Origin: Aphis gossypii
Taxonomy: Eukaryota > Arthropoda > Insecta > Hemiptera > Aphididae
Assembly (NCBI RefSeq): GCF_020184175.1
Contig: NC_065532.1
Span: forward strand, 19,716,001 to 19,780,000
Length of the DNA: 64,000 bases
Reading direction: 5' to 3'
Shown here: positions 9,124-20,831 of the stretch, one piece after another
Numbering within the stretch: position 1 is the first letter of the stretch
Layout: the number at the start of each line of letters is the position of its first letter
Position numbers and translations under genes: made by a program
The notes under the pieces: model-generated
Told to the model about the DNA's origin: nothing
Seen by the model: the letters and a program-made list of their open reading frames with translations, nothing else
Database searches by the model: none

Positions 9124-11398
9124 ATGGTAAGTCATTATAACGTTTTAATAAATTTATTTTTATTATTATATATTCATTTTAGTTTTTCCGTGTTTAAAAG
9201 TTATAGTGTAACGTCAATATAATATTAATTGAATTATTGTCGGAAAATCTTATAAAACCATGTGGCATGAGAAATAATTATGAAATGCGTTTATTTCAGT
9301 TTAATTTTTATAATTGATATTACCAAAAATTATATGCATTAATTTGTCATCCGTTGATTCATGTGATGGCTACAAGTTACACGCTACTGATATACTTAAT
9401 CCGAGAATGTTTTATAATTAATGTTAAAACATTTATTTTACGCTATTCCTGTTGGTAAACTTTATTTGTTTTCAATTTTTCTAATTAGCATTCGTTCTTT
9501 TGTACCAATCTATATTAATTATATGCTATCCTATAGTGTTGTTTCTACTGAAAAGTTTTATTCATTTTTTTAAAGTTCACCATCTATTACACTTCAGTTA
9601 TTTGCTCTTAATACCTTGTTAATTAACATGACATATAATAATCTTATTTTATATTGTGCAAATTCCAAAAAATAATATTTAAAATATTCTTGCAGTAAGA
9701 TAAAAGTTCTCAGTTTAGTATAGACATTTTTTAATTGTGACATTTTTAAATTTATGATAGTTAATTTAATTTAAACATTAAATAATTCTATGTATTACTA
9801 TAAATATTGTTTTAGACTACCAGTAAGAAGAAGACTAGGAAGTTACGAGGACATGTCAGTCATGGACACGGTCGTATTGGTATGTATTAACAGTTTATAC
9901 TTATTAGTTATAGACTACTTTTGTAATTAAATTAAATTTAGACTATTTTCAATATTTTGCACCATTTGATCAACAAAATAACAAATTTTAGTTTTTTGTT
10001 ATATAGTGTGTGCTATATAAATTTGGTTTGTTTTTCGATTAACAATTTATTTTATTGTATTATATCAATTGAAGAAATCCAATCTACACTTATAATTTGA
10101 GATTTTATTATTTAAATAATCAAAATGATGATATTATATTGTTTAGCGACAGGCGGTCTGAAGTACAATTTTTATGTGGCTAATTTATTTTTATCTGATT
10201 GGTTTGCGTATAATATTGTTTTAGTTATCTTACGTTGTATGTATATTATTAATATATTTGTTTTTAATAATTTAGGTAAACACAGGAAGCATCCTGGAGG
10301 TAGAGGTAATGCTGGTGGTATGCATCACCACAGAATAAACTTTGACAAATACCATCCTGGTTATTTTGGAAAGGTAACAATTATAAAAATTATTTAAATC
10401 AATTATTAATAAATCAAATAATAGGGTGTCCTAAGACTTAATGGGTTGTAATTTTTTGAAATTTATATTAGTGTATCAATTAACACAGTAATAGCAATAA
10501 TAATAAATAAAGTGGCCTTAAAGCATTAACAAAACCAATATTTTATTAATTAAAGTATATGTATTTACTATTAATTGTAAGAACCCACTGTAATGAGTTC
10601 ACCAATTTATCTTAATACACGGCGACCATCGAGATACCGCTGCTGAGTGACTAGACACAAATCATATGTTCTTACTTTTTATGTATTCCCAAAACTACTT
10701 GCCCAAACACTTGCCGCCATCAACATGGGCCATAGTGAGTAGGAGAAATTCAAACTCAAAACCGCATGCAGCTAATTCGTTTAGTTAAATTCTCTTACTG
10801 GCCAGAGTATACAATTTATATGCTTATGTAGTGAAGTCTTACAAGTCAACCACTAATAACAGTTCCTAATGTGAAATATATAAATAATTAACGATTATTC
10901 GTTTTTGTTTTTTTAGTTGGGTATGCGTAATTACCATTTAAGAAGGAATTCAAAATGGTGTCCTGCTATTAACCTTGAACAACTATACACTCTAATCCCT
11001 GAAGAAACTAGACAAAAATATGAAAATGACAAAGAAAAAGCAGTCGTCATTGATGTTGTACAAAAGGTAATAATATATGTATTTATGTTTTTATAATTTA
11101 AAATTGATTCTCAGTGATGATAAAATTATTGTTTAGCGACAGGCGGTCTGAAGTACAAATTTCATGTTGCCAAAATGTATTCTGATAGATTCAATTTTTT
11201 AATTTATGCTTAATTACTACCAATGATATACTATAATTGTGTACTATTAAAATATAACTTATTTTTCAGGGTTATTACAAAGTATTGGGAAAAGGTAATC
11301 TTCCCAATCAGCCACTTATTGTAAAAGCCAAATTCTTTTCCAAGGTTGCTGAGCAAAAGATTAAGAAAGTTGGTGGTGCCTGTGTACTCCAAGCCTAA
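9124..11398 (+). CDS. RpL27A: Ribosomal protein L27a (uL15), 60S subunit
   Basis: Five exons: 9124-9126 (only the ATG), 9816-9879, 10276-10373, 10917-11066, 11270-11398, giving 147 aa, as in other animals. The protein is the eukaryotic uL15 of the large cytosolic subunit. It shows the basic N-terminus TSKKKTRKLRGHVSHGHGR, the glycine/histidine-rich KHRKHPGGRGNAGG and MHHHRINFDKYHPGYFGK, and a C-terminal LIVKAKFFS. A first exon holding only the start codon is common in ribosomal protein genes. Introns 2 and 4 each carry a C/D-box snoRNA. AATAAA follows the stop near 11439. I see no truncation or frameshift. Confidence 0.98.
10119..10204 (+). ncRNA. C/D-box snoRNA in RpL27A intron 2, predicted 18S guide
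   Basis: Box C ATGATGA at 10125-10131, box D' CTGA at 10158-10161, box D CTGA at 10195-10198. A terminal stem forms between AATCAA just before box C and TTGGTT just after box D (six pairs, one G-U). The 14 nt before D' (TAGCGACAGGCGGT, 10144-10157) are complementary at 13 of 14 positions to the universally conserved 18S segment ACCGCCCGTCGCTA. The fifth base upstream of D' faces a C, as for U43/snR70-type guides. Box D lies about 75 nt before the acceptor, the usual intronic snoRNA spacing. Confidence 0.8.
11108..11192 (+). ncRNA. C/D-box snoRNA in RpL27A intron 4, paralogue of the intron 2 copy
   Basis: Box C GTGATGA at 11114-11120, box D' CTGA at 11148-11151, box D CTGA at 11182-11185. The block around the D' guide, from ATTG through CTGAAGTACA, is identical to that in intron 2, while the rest has diverged. 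That pattern suggests selection on the guide. The terminal stem is weak (TCT/AGA). It has the same predicted 18S target as its paralogue and lies about 85 nt from the acceptor. Confidence 0.77.
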
Positions 11399-12615
11399 CT
11401 TGATTTATATGTATAAATGACCAATTATATTGAAAAATATAATAAAAACAATTGTTTTTTAAACATTGATTTCTGAGTTTTTTTTTTACCACATTTTATA
11501 AATTAAAAACACAATAATTTTAAGGCTAGTCAGTATGTATTGTGGGAAATATTGATGGATTTTTATTGTTATTTAGTTTAAATCTTAAGTAAAATATAAA
11601 ATACAATCATGGTTAGTTTTTATATTATTTAATATGCTGAGTATATATTTTGGATTTTATAAGTGAAAAATTTAACATAATTTATTTTAAATGGTGAAAA
11701 TACAATCGAATGACTATTACAAGTTGCAAAATTTTTGTTTAATTTGCCTAAAAAAACATCTAACAAATAAATGTTATAGCTTAATTAATTACTTAATTTT
11801 TTGTGGTTCTCTATTTATAAAGTAGTTAATGTTCTTACTATTATTGCTTGTTATTTTGAGTATAACAATGAATTTAATGGTTAAATGATTGTTATTTTTC
11901 TATCATGATGAACATAATGAATACTATATTTTTGAACTTGAACGGTGGTTTCTGTAAACGAGCTGGATCTACTAGGGGAAGTCAAAATAAAAAAATTACA
12001 AATGGGTACTTGAAGTTTTTTTCTTATTAAGTCATAAACTTAAGTGCATATTATTGGTGTTTCAATAGAGCAAGACTTAGCAAATAAAGTTTCTTGTATA
12101 CTTGAATATATTTCTTAACCATCCAACCTTGCAATCTATTTCATCATAGTTGTTCTTTTTACAAAAAATCTTGACTGCAGCCAAGAAATTTCATAAGTTA
12201 TACATTAACTAGAACTTTCATTCTCATCAGCAACAAAACCTTATAACATTTTTAATTTGGCTGGGTAAAATTTTGAAATTAAAAACAATTTAAAAAATTA
12301 AAATTAAATTTCATAAATATGATGTTTAAGTATATTTTATTGGAAAACTCATAAGAAATAAAGAAGAATATTCATTGAATTTTAAGAAAAATTAGCATTT
12401 GTGACTGACCAGTAATATGGTAATTTATGTAAAAATAACTGAGTTTAATAAGGAATTACTCAAAATAGTATCATTTATTAGTTTAAACTTTAAGTGGTAT
12501 AAATTACAAGTTTGATTTATAATACAAAGAAAAAAGCTCGTTAACAATATACTAATCAAAAAAAAAAAGTTTACATGAATAAATTTACAAGTATGTACAT
12601 TGAAACACAAATAAA
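11399..12615. other. Convergent spacer RpL27A / su(w[a])
   Basis: AT-rich spacer holding the 3' ends of two convergent genes. I see no further gene or well-bounded repeat. Confidence 0.5.
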
Positions 12616-15600
12616 TCATGAAAAACGACTGTTGTTTGTATTGGAACTGTTATCAGACGAGTCTGAATTATGATTCCGCGTGTGTTTTTTTGACTTTTTT
12701 GATTTATGCTTATGTTTGGATCGTCTACTACCACGTTCTCTTTTGTGATCTTTTGAAGAACTATGATGGCTAGAATGAGATTTTTTCGAACGCCTGCTAG
12801 TTCGATCTCTATCACGAGATGAATACCGACTAAACATAAATTAAATTTTAAATACTTAGTAAGATCAAGATTAAAGAATTTATTAAATTATCTCTATAAA
12901 ATTAAAAATAAATTAATGAATAATAGTGTATCATATAAATAAATATATATTAAAACATCAAACACTATATTATAATAACTACTTACTGATCTGGGGTTTT
13001 TTCTTTACTTTCATCATAATGCTTTATTCGTTTGTAATTATCTTTTTCTTTGTCACTTCTTTCATTTTTTTTACGTTTATTGTCTCTTGATAATGTTTCT
13101 AAAAAATATATAGAGAAATCAATGGTTTACAAACAATTATTTGTTTTTGACGTCCTCAAAAATGTTGTAACTTAGGAGTTAGGATATAAATTGACAATAT
13201 TTGTAGAAGTGTAAATAACTAATTATTAAAGAACTAGAATTGTATCAAACTATGAAGGATAAAATGTGGACCTGGAGTTGAACAGACTATGGTAAATTTG
13301 GAGACAGAATTTAAGTGTAAATTAATAGGAGGAATATTACAATGAAAAAATTGATTTATTATAGTAATAGTAAAATATTTATTTAATTGATTATATTAAT
13401 ACTTAAATCATAAAACAATCTAAATTAATATACCTTGGAGTCGGGATTGCAAAGATAATTTGCTACTTTTATTTCCATTTATATTTTTATTTAAATTACC
13501 ATCATTAGATACAATATCTTCATCACTGGAAAATTTTAAATTATTTTCATTAATTTTAATTAAACGTTCAATAAAAATGTTATAAAATAATTTAAATACC
13601 ATACCTAGAACCAATAGATATTACGTCTTGTACTTTGGAAGGCAGTGGTTGAATATTTAAATCTTTTACATCATCATCTGGTAAACCATTTTTTTCATCT
13701 ATAGATGGTTTTTGATCAACATTATTCACTACAGAAGTATGAACTGGCAAATCTATTAAAATAATATCACACATAATTTTAGTTGTATACATTAAATTAT
13801 TACATTACAACTAATGCAATAACAATCACTATCTAGACCTTGAATGTCTGGTTTTTCACTCGGTTTAATGATGTTTGAATTTTTTGAAGATGACGATATA
13901 ATTTTCATCGAAGCCAAAAATTGTGCAGCTTTTCTTTTTCTTTCAGCTTGAATTTTTTCTTTTTCTTTTTTAGTACGTTCTCTTTCTAGCATAGAAAGTT
14001 TTTCTTTTGCTGCCATAGCTAATTTATCTTTCAATCTTTCTTCAGCTGTAATTAAATTTAAGTTTGATTAATCAAGTATGATTTATATCTTGGATAGCAT
14101 TTATATATTAAATATTTACTAAAAACCTGTATTTTAGGACTGCAATTTGAGCATCAATTTCTTTAATATTATTTTTAATTAAATTAATACAATATCAATT
14201 ATTATGATGTTGAATTAATAAAAAAATGTCGGTTAATGAGCTTACCCAATTTAGCTGTATTTTGTAATGGGTTTTTCTTGACAGATGTAGACGATTTATT
14301 TAATTTAATATGATTAAATTCTGTTTTATCACTACGATCTTTTTTATGTTCATCATCACTTGTTTCATTTGCACTATCTTCAAGAGCACTTTTTTTTATC
14401 TCTACAGCTTCAGATTCTTTTTGTTTTTTTAGTGAGAAACATACAGGTACTGTAATAAAATTATACAAAAATTATTAATATAATTGTAAATACAATTTTT
14501 TTATTATTATTATTGTTATTAGAGAAGTAAAACAATCTAAGCAATTACAAAATGATATTCATAATACATTTGTAAAGTGAATCTCTTGATAGGGTAAGAC
14601 ACCCATTGGTATCTTATGTATAATACTTATTATATATTTAAAAATAGATAACAATTTAAAAAAAAACTATTGTACTAAAAAATACATAGTATTGAGTTTT
14701 TTATCTTTTATATACTCCATAATTTTATCCTTAGAGTCTGAAGCTCAAACTTCAATGTTCTGTTCTTAACGTTCTCTCAAATATTACTAGCGCACATCCA
14801 CAGTCCATGCAATGGTAGGCATAAACTAAAAACCCGGTGACTTTCGTGTTTTCTCAGATATTAAGATGATAGTATCAGTGGTGGTAATCAAAGAACATTA
14901 CTTAAATGGTGTGAAATTTACTTATCCGAAAAATGTATAAATATGCTTTTAAGAATACTTAACAGTTTTAAACATCAGAATTTTTTATATATTTTTTTAA
15001 GGATAAATATAAATTTGATATCATGGTAGATGAATATACTAAAGAACCTGTTTAATACGCTCTTTTAGAGACCAGTTAAAATAGAGTAAGTATTAAAGGA
15101 GAAATTGTATTAAGTAAGCGCGCCATAAACGGATTTTACTGTGTATATATATATTTATTGATTTATAAGCTAAATTAATAATTATAATTGTTCACGCAAG
15201 TATAATTTCTGTATTATTAATAGTATATAATAAAATCATACAAAAAGATTAGTGAAATGTATAGGGATTAAACACCCCCAATTGACATTAATATTTCATT
15301 GGCCACTACCCAAAATTATATGGTGCCAAGTTCTTTCCCTTGGAAAAAGTTACAGTCACAGTTAAGTGTGAAAGTAGACAGTATTAACTGAAAACTAATG
15401 AGATATATATATATATATAAATATCTCATAATTACATTTGGAATTTGTTTTAGAATCCACATTTAATTTTAATGGAGCTGTTTGTTCCAATCGTTTAATT
15501 GTGGCATACAATTTAAGCTTTTGAGTATAATATGCATTAAAACAATCGTCAGGCTCTAGAAATTTCAATCTTGGATCCTCTAAAAATAAAAAAATCAATT

Positions 15601-18600
15601 AAAATATTTTGAATTAAATGTCATAATAATGTACTTACGTCTTTTTCTAGCAGTTTCTTCAAATTGCTTTCCGTTTTTTGTCACATAAGAAGCCATTTTA
15701 TCAATAATTATTTGTAAATCATTAGGTGGCACATCAATACCAACTGTAACATTTTGTTGAACTGGATTGGAATTCTCCGATTCTGTTTTGGTATTAGTAG
15801 TTGCCTAGAAATACAAATATATTTAGACATACAATCATGATGGGAAATAGAAAACCAAGAAGAATAAGGCTAAACTTAAAAATATCTTTTAAACCTACTA
15901 TACATTTGTGTTAATCAAGCTTAATCTCAATTATGTGTAATCAGTAATCAATGTATAAATAAATACAATTTAATTGGTATACATACTTCAACTGAGCTTA
16001 GTTCATCAATTATTTCATTATCATCTGTATCTGGCGAATTTGCAGTATTTAATGTAGATTGAGAAACTAATTTTTTTTTCAGCCGCCGTCTAGCTGATTT
16101 AGTAAGTCCATCAAACTCTGATGTAGTTACAGTTACGGGAGGAGTTTCTACTTCATTTATAATGGTTTCCTCTACAGGCATTGCAGATTGTTTCTCTTTA
16201 ATTTTGTTTACTAGTAATGAGTATGAACAATCAGCAGAAGGTTTGTATGTTATGTTTGGTATAAATGGCGTCTGCAAATAAATTCAATAAAAAATAAATT
16301 ATTATCTAGTAGTGGTACTGAGTTGAGAGAGTTGTGTGCAAAATGGAATTTGATGTCAAGCTATTCTGAACAACAGTGGTAATGATATGAACAGGAATTA
16401 TCATAGGAAAAAATTGTATAAATATCTTCTGAGTTATGAGCTAAATAATTAATTAGCTTACAATAAAATGAAAATTTTTAAATAAATTATTATTGGTCTA
16501 ATTGAGAATTTAGTCTAAAATTATTAAACGCCGATGATTTCTATAAAAAAAAATTAGTTTGGTAAAGATTAAAGATACAACATAAGATATAATAGGAATA
16601 AAATTATTCTAGGTTGAAGCTAAAAATAATTGGAGAAATAGAAACTCGATCTGCTCACAATTATTACCTGAAAAATAAAACATAACATTGAAATTGTATA
16701 CAAAAATTAAAAGATTATTTAAAATTAGTAAATATATATTTTTTGATGGATAAAGACATAAAGTAGTGTGTAGTGTGTACATAGTTAAAATTATTTAGTT
16801 TATTTCATGAAATTAACTGATTTATTGGTTGATTTATTAAAATTAATGATACTGTACTTAAGTATTTAAAATAGCATGGATAATCCTTAACTTACCTTAC
16901 TTGTTTAAAATTAATAAATTAGAAAAAGGTTTAAATCTTTTTCAGTAAACGAATTGTATAAAAACAAACATAATTCTACAGATTCCTCTAACCTTACCTG
17001 TCTAAAACTTCATTACGTAATTATTTGTTTTATTATCAAATGAGACAATAATATATTTGTACTAATTAACATTAATTTAAAACCCTAATGCTTAAATTAA
17101 TCACTTAAATATTTAACAGATCGAAAAATGTGTATCTAACCAAACATTTTTCTCTTAGTTATTTAATCCATTTAAGTCATATACTTTAGATCCAATAACT
17201 CAATATTTAGTACTTTCATAAGCTTAAAATTAATTTAATTAATATATTAACACCAATATTTCAAGTATTGTTTTTATATTATTTATAATGGAAATTTAAA
17301 ATAACAAAAATTAATTATTTGGTTTAACAATAAATATACCTTGTGTGTTATGTAAATACCATTAAAAGATATACAACAGAACAAACAATATTAGTACACA
17401 TAATAAAAGAAAAAATTGTATAGATATGCAAAATACATTTGTAGAACTAACAAAAAAGTTTTATTTAACAATTTATAGTTATACTTAAGTTAGTAAACTA
17501 CTATGTTAGGTAAAATTTAGAATATTTTAAGTTAATAGGATCAAAATTTTGTTTATAATAAAATAGTTAGGTTCAAGAAAAATTATTAGACTTCAAAATT
17601 TAAATTATTATAATAAAAATTATATATTATACTAAATATACTAAAATAAAAACAAATAATATTAATTCCAGAATTATTAGATTATACAATTAATTAATCT
17701 ATGTATAAGAAATTTCAGTATTAATTAATTCAGTTTTTAATTCTATTTTTTTTTTTATTATACTTGATTTATTGCTTTGGAAAAATAAAGTATGTTATGT
17801 TTTCATGAGATAATTTTATCAGTAATTAAAATTTAAAAATACCATAACAATAACAAATATATATATATATAATATAAACTAAACTGAAGAAAAACTCTTG
17901 AACTCTTCCAAATAAATGTATTAGAATGTCACTGATCTTTTTTTTTTGAAAATAAGTAATGAATTAATTAAAAACTTTAAAAGAGATTTTACATCATTCA
18001 AAATTTGAAATTTATTAAAAAAAATATAATACTATCTTCTATATTTGTAAATTATTTTTCAAACTTAAGCATATCACTTCTTTAAGACCAAGATTGTATT
18101 GAATCAGTGCCTATAAATAATAACCTACCAAAATTTTGAGCAATATCTATTTTTACATAAAATAACAAAATATCAACCCAAAAAATATCTAAAAATGTAT
18201 CCAATTATTAAATTATTACTTTCAAATCATTTAACAATTTAAAAGGAATCACATAACTTACCAGCATCCAGACCGTGTAGCATTCAAGATGACTATTTCT
18301 GTACACACTTAAGTATCAACTTCATTTGTCTTGTAAATCATGGCTAAGTACAATTTCATCAAAAATCTATTTTTATGAAATTTAACCAAAAGTCTTCTTC
18401 TTTACCTTTTACCTCATTATAATCTTATATGTATATAGATGATGTATTCCACTTGCAATATTATAAATGAATCACTTATCTACAGTTATAACCAACACAT
18501 TATAATGCAATGATATCACTTGACGTCAAGTCCCTACTATTTAACAGATCAGTTAGCTTAAAAATAATATATTTTATTCATTTTCTTGAAGATTGAAAAA

Positions 18601-20831
18601 AGATTAAACATTTTTTTTTTTTTTTTTTTTTTTAGTATTGAATAGTTAAATTAGTCATATTTCAACTTTTAATCGAAATTCTGAAATTAAAAATAAAGAA
18701 AGACTAAGTTCATAATTACTATTTTATTTTAAATATTATAAATGTTTATCTTAAATTGTAATGTAATTTGTATAATGATTTTCTTAAATATCACTATCTC
18801 AGTAAGAGATAAAATCTGTTGTACTTAAATATATAATATAAGTAAATGACGTTAGATATCACAGACAAGTAATGTTATCACATGGTTTTTTGTTTTCAAA
18901 ATCATTAAATGTTAAACATTTTGTAGTAGAAGAAATACTAGGGCACCTACCGTTTCTGGTTGTTTTGCACTTTTTAATAGGCTTGGATGTAGGTAACTTT
19001 CTTCATTTGAGGAATCTAATGAATCTAAAAAAGAATATTATAATTTATTATTGATTTAAACAAAAGGCATTACATATTTTAAGTTAAATAATTGTAGATA
19101 TACCTACTAATAAAAACAATTTAGAAAATATTCAATGAAAAAAAAAAAATTTTAAGAAACATTGAGGAATTTAAAACAGAAGCCTGATATAATTGTTTTA
19201 AACACCAAACAATAGACTATCTCCAATTTAGGAACAAATTTTTAATTTATAATTGTCCTATTATTTTTCTATTTTCACTATTGTTTCAAATACAAAAACA
19301 CAGGTCAAAATAGAAAATAATGATAAAGGTGTGAATAGAAACATAGTTTCAATATCAGTATTCTTAGAATTTAATATCCTATTTACTTAACTAAAATATA
19401 TACATTTATTTTAAACAGTATGTTTCTTTAGTATTGTAAAAATTTACCTTCAGCACTATCATTAGCAAGTGTAGGGTTATAACGGCAAGACCGGATAGCT
19501 GAAAGTACATGTTGATAGTAAGGGTAAAGTGGCCTGTCGTATGACAAAAATTCAAATTGAGGGTTGTGCGCTTGTTTAGCCTTCAATAAAACTTCCATTT
19601 GTGCTCCGTGCTTAGATATAAACAATGCTGTTTTTTCAATAATAGCATTTAATTTTTTTGTTGGAGGCTAAAATTAAAATTGAATGTAAAAATGATGGTT
19701 CCTTTTTTTAAATTTTTTTTTTCTTACCACATGCATATTAGAAGGAATTTCTAATTCTCTTGGTGGAATAAAAGCTTCTTCTAGTTCAGGATCATACTCT
19801 GTGTCATCTGCAGTTTTTATTTCAGATGTGTTTGAAGATTCATCCTCATATTTATAACCAACTTGACCATATTCTTTTTCATCATTATTTAAAGCTTGAT
19901 GAAGCCGTTTAAGTTCTTCCTCTATATGAAAATAAAAATGTTTACCAAATTGTTTAATCAATACATGTAGGCATATTATAAATAAGTTCGATATACTATT
20001 AATTTTGTTCCAAATTTAATCTTTTTGTGTACTCTAACATACACTAAAATTTGAAATATAATAACAATTAATCATAAATCTATACAATATAAATAAAAAA
20101 ATAGTTAACATTTTTATCTTGTTAACTTTAAAATCGCACAAGATATTATGTCGACATATTACACATTAATGAATATTTAACGAACAAGTACAAGTCAAAT
20201 AAATAAAAAAATTTTAATTTTTGAAATGTACACATACACATATCTACTTTGGCAAATAAATTAAACCAGTTATTAAATTTTAAGCTGGTAAGTAAAAGAA
20301 AAATGTATTTGAAATGTATAAAAAAAACTTAACTTTTGATTATACCTAACTGTAGAAATAATTTAATAATGTAATAATAAAAATCATCATAGTTACATCT
20401 ACAACATAACGCCTTACCTTGATAAATTGATTCTTCTTCACTCTTATCATTGAGAGACTTATACCTTTCTTCGTCACAGAGTTGTTCAATTTTTTTTTCA
20501 TCGGCTGTCAATCCTTCCCATCGACTTTGACCAAACGGTAAGGCTTCTACAGATTTTAAGTCACTTAAAGCCCCACGGCAATCATATCTATAAAACAAAC
20601 ACATACTAACTATGATCTCATGCTCTTCGATAATTTTGACATTTACCTGTCTATTTTTAATGTATCATCACCCATCCAGGGTATCAAATGCTTCCCTTGA
20701 TCAATGAAAAGAGCTTTTTCGTCATCTTTAAATAATTTGCACGAATACCCAAAAACCAATAGAGTTTGTTTTTCGTCTTCAGATGCACCATTATTGGTAG
20801 TCCGATTCTTGTAAGCATTTATATAAGACAT
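12616..20831 (-). CDS. su(w[a]): Suppressor of white-apricot homologue, SURP-domain splicing regulator
   Basis: Fourteen exons on the minus strand: 20831-20647, 20587-20418, 19921-19728, 19667-19448, 19024-18951, 16271-15987, 15804-15639, 15579-15436, 14449-14246, 14045-13830, 13752-13605, 13525-13434, 13098-12987, 12829-12616, about 807 aa with every phase consistent. It is a nuclear regulator of alternative splicing, the SFSWAP family. The N-terminus has the family signature LLVFGYSCKLFKDDEKA and HLIPWMGDDTLKIDRYD. SURP domain 1 is in exon 4 (AQMEVLLKAKQAHNPQFEFL), and SURP 2 spans exons 7-8 (KMASYVTKNGKQFEETARKR, then DPRLKFLEPDDCFNAYY). A charged coiled region lies in exon 10, and the tail is a short RS/KH-rich segment ending NNSRFS. 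The start is the first ATG at 20831; the reading frame extends upstream only from a GTG. The exon 10 donor is uncertain (13830 or 13839). The fly gene regulates its own splicing; whether this one does is not visible. Confidence 0.93.
16272..18950 (-). other. su(w[a]) intron 5, no gene seen
   Basis: A 2.7-kb AT-rich intron. It holds a 23-nt T run at 18611-18633, which could be the tail of a retroposed copy or only a homopolymer, and the perfect 14-bp palindrome ACTTGACGTCAAGT at 18518-18531. Exon 5 joins exon 6 in phase 0, and the joined protein matches the family, so no exon is missing here. Confidence 0.55.

Noticed and set aside
10600..10770. Possible H/ACA snoRNA in RpL27A intron 3 (GC-richer patch)
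   Set aside because: I could not find a convincing H box and ACA box with two hairpins.
18611..18633. T run as the tail of a processed retrocopy
   Set aside because: No coding or gene-like sequence adjoins it, and no target duplication is visible.
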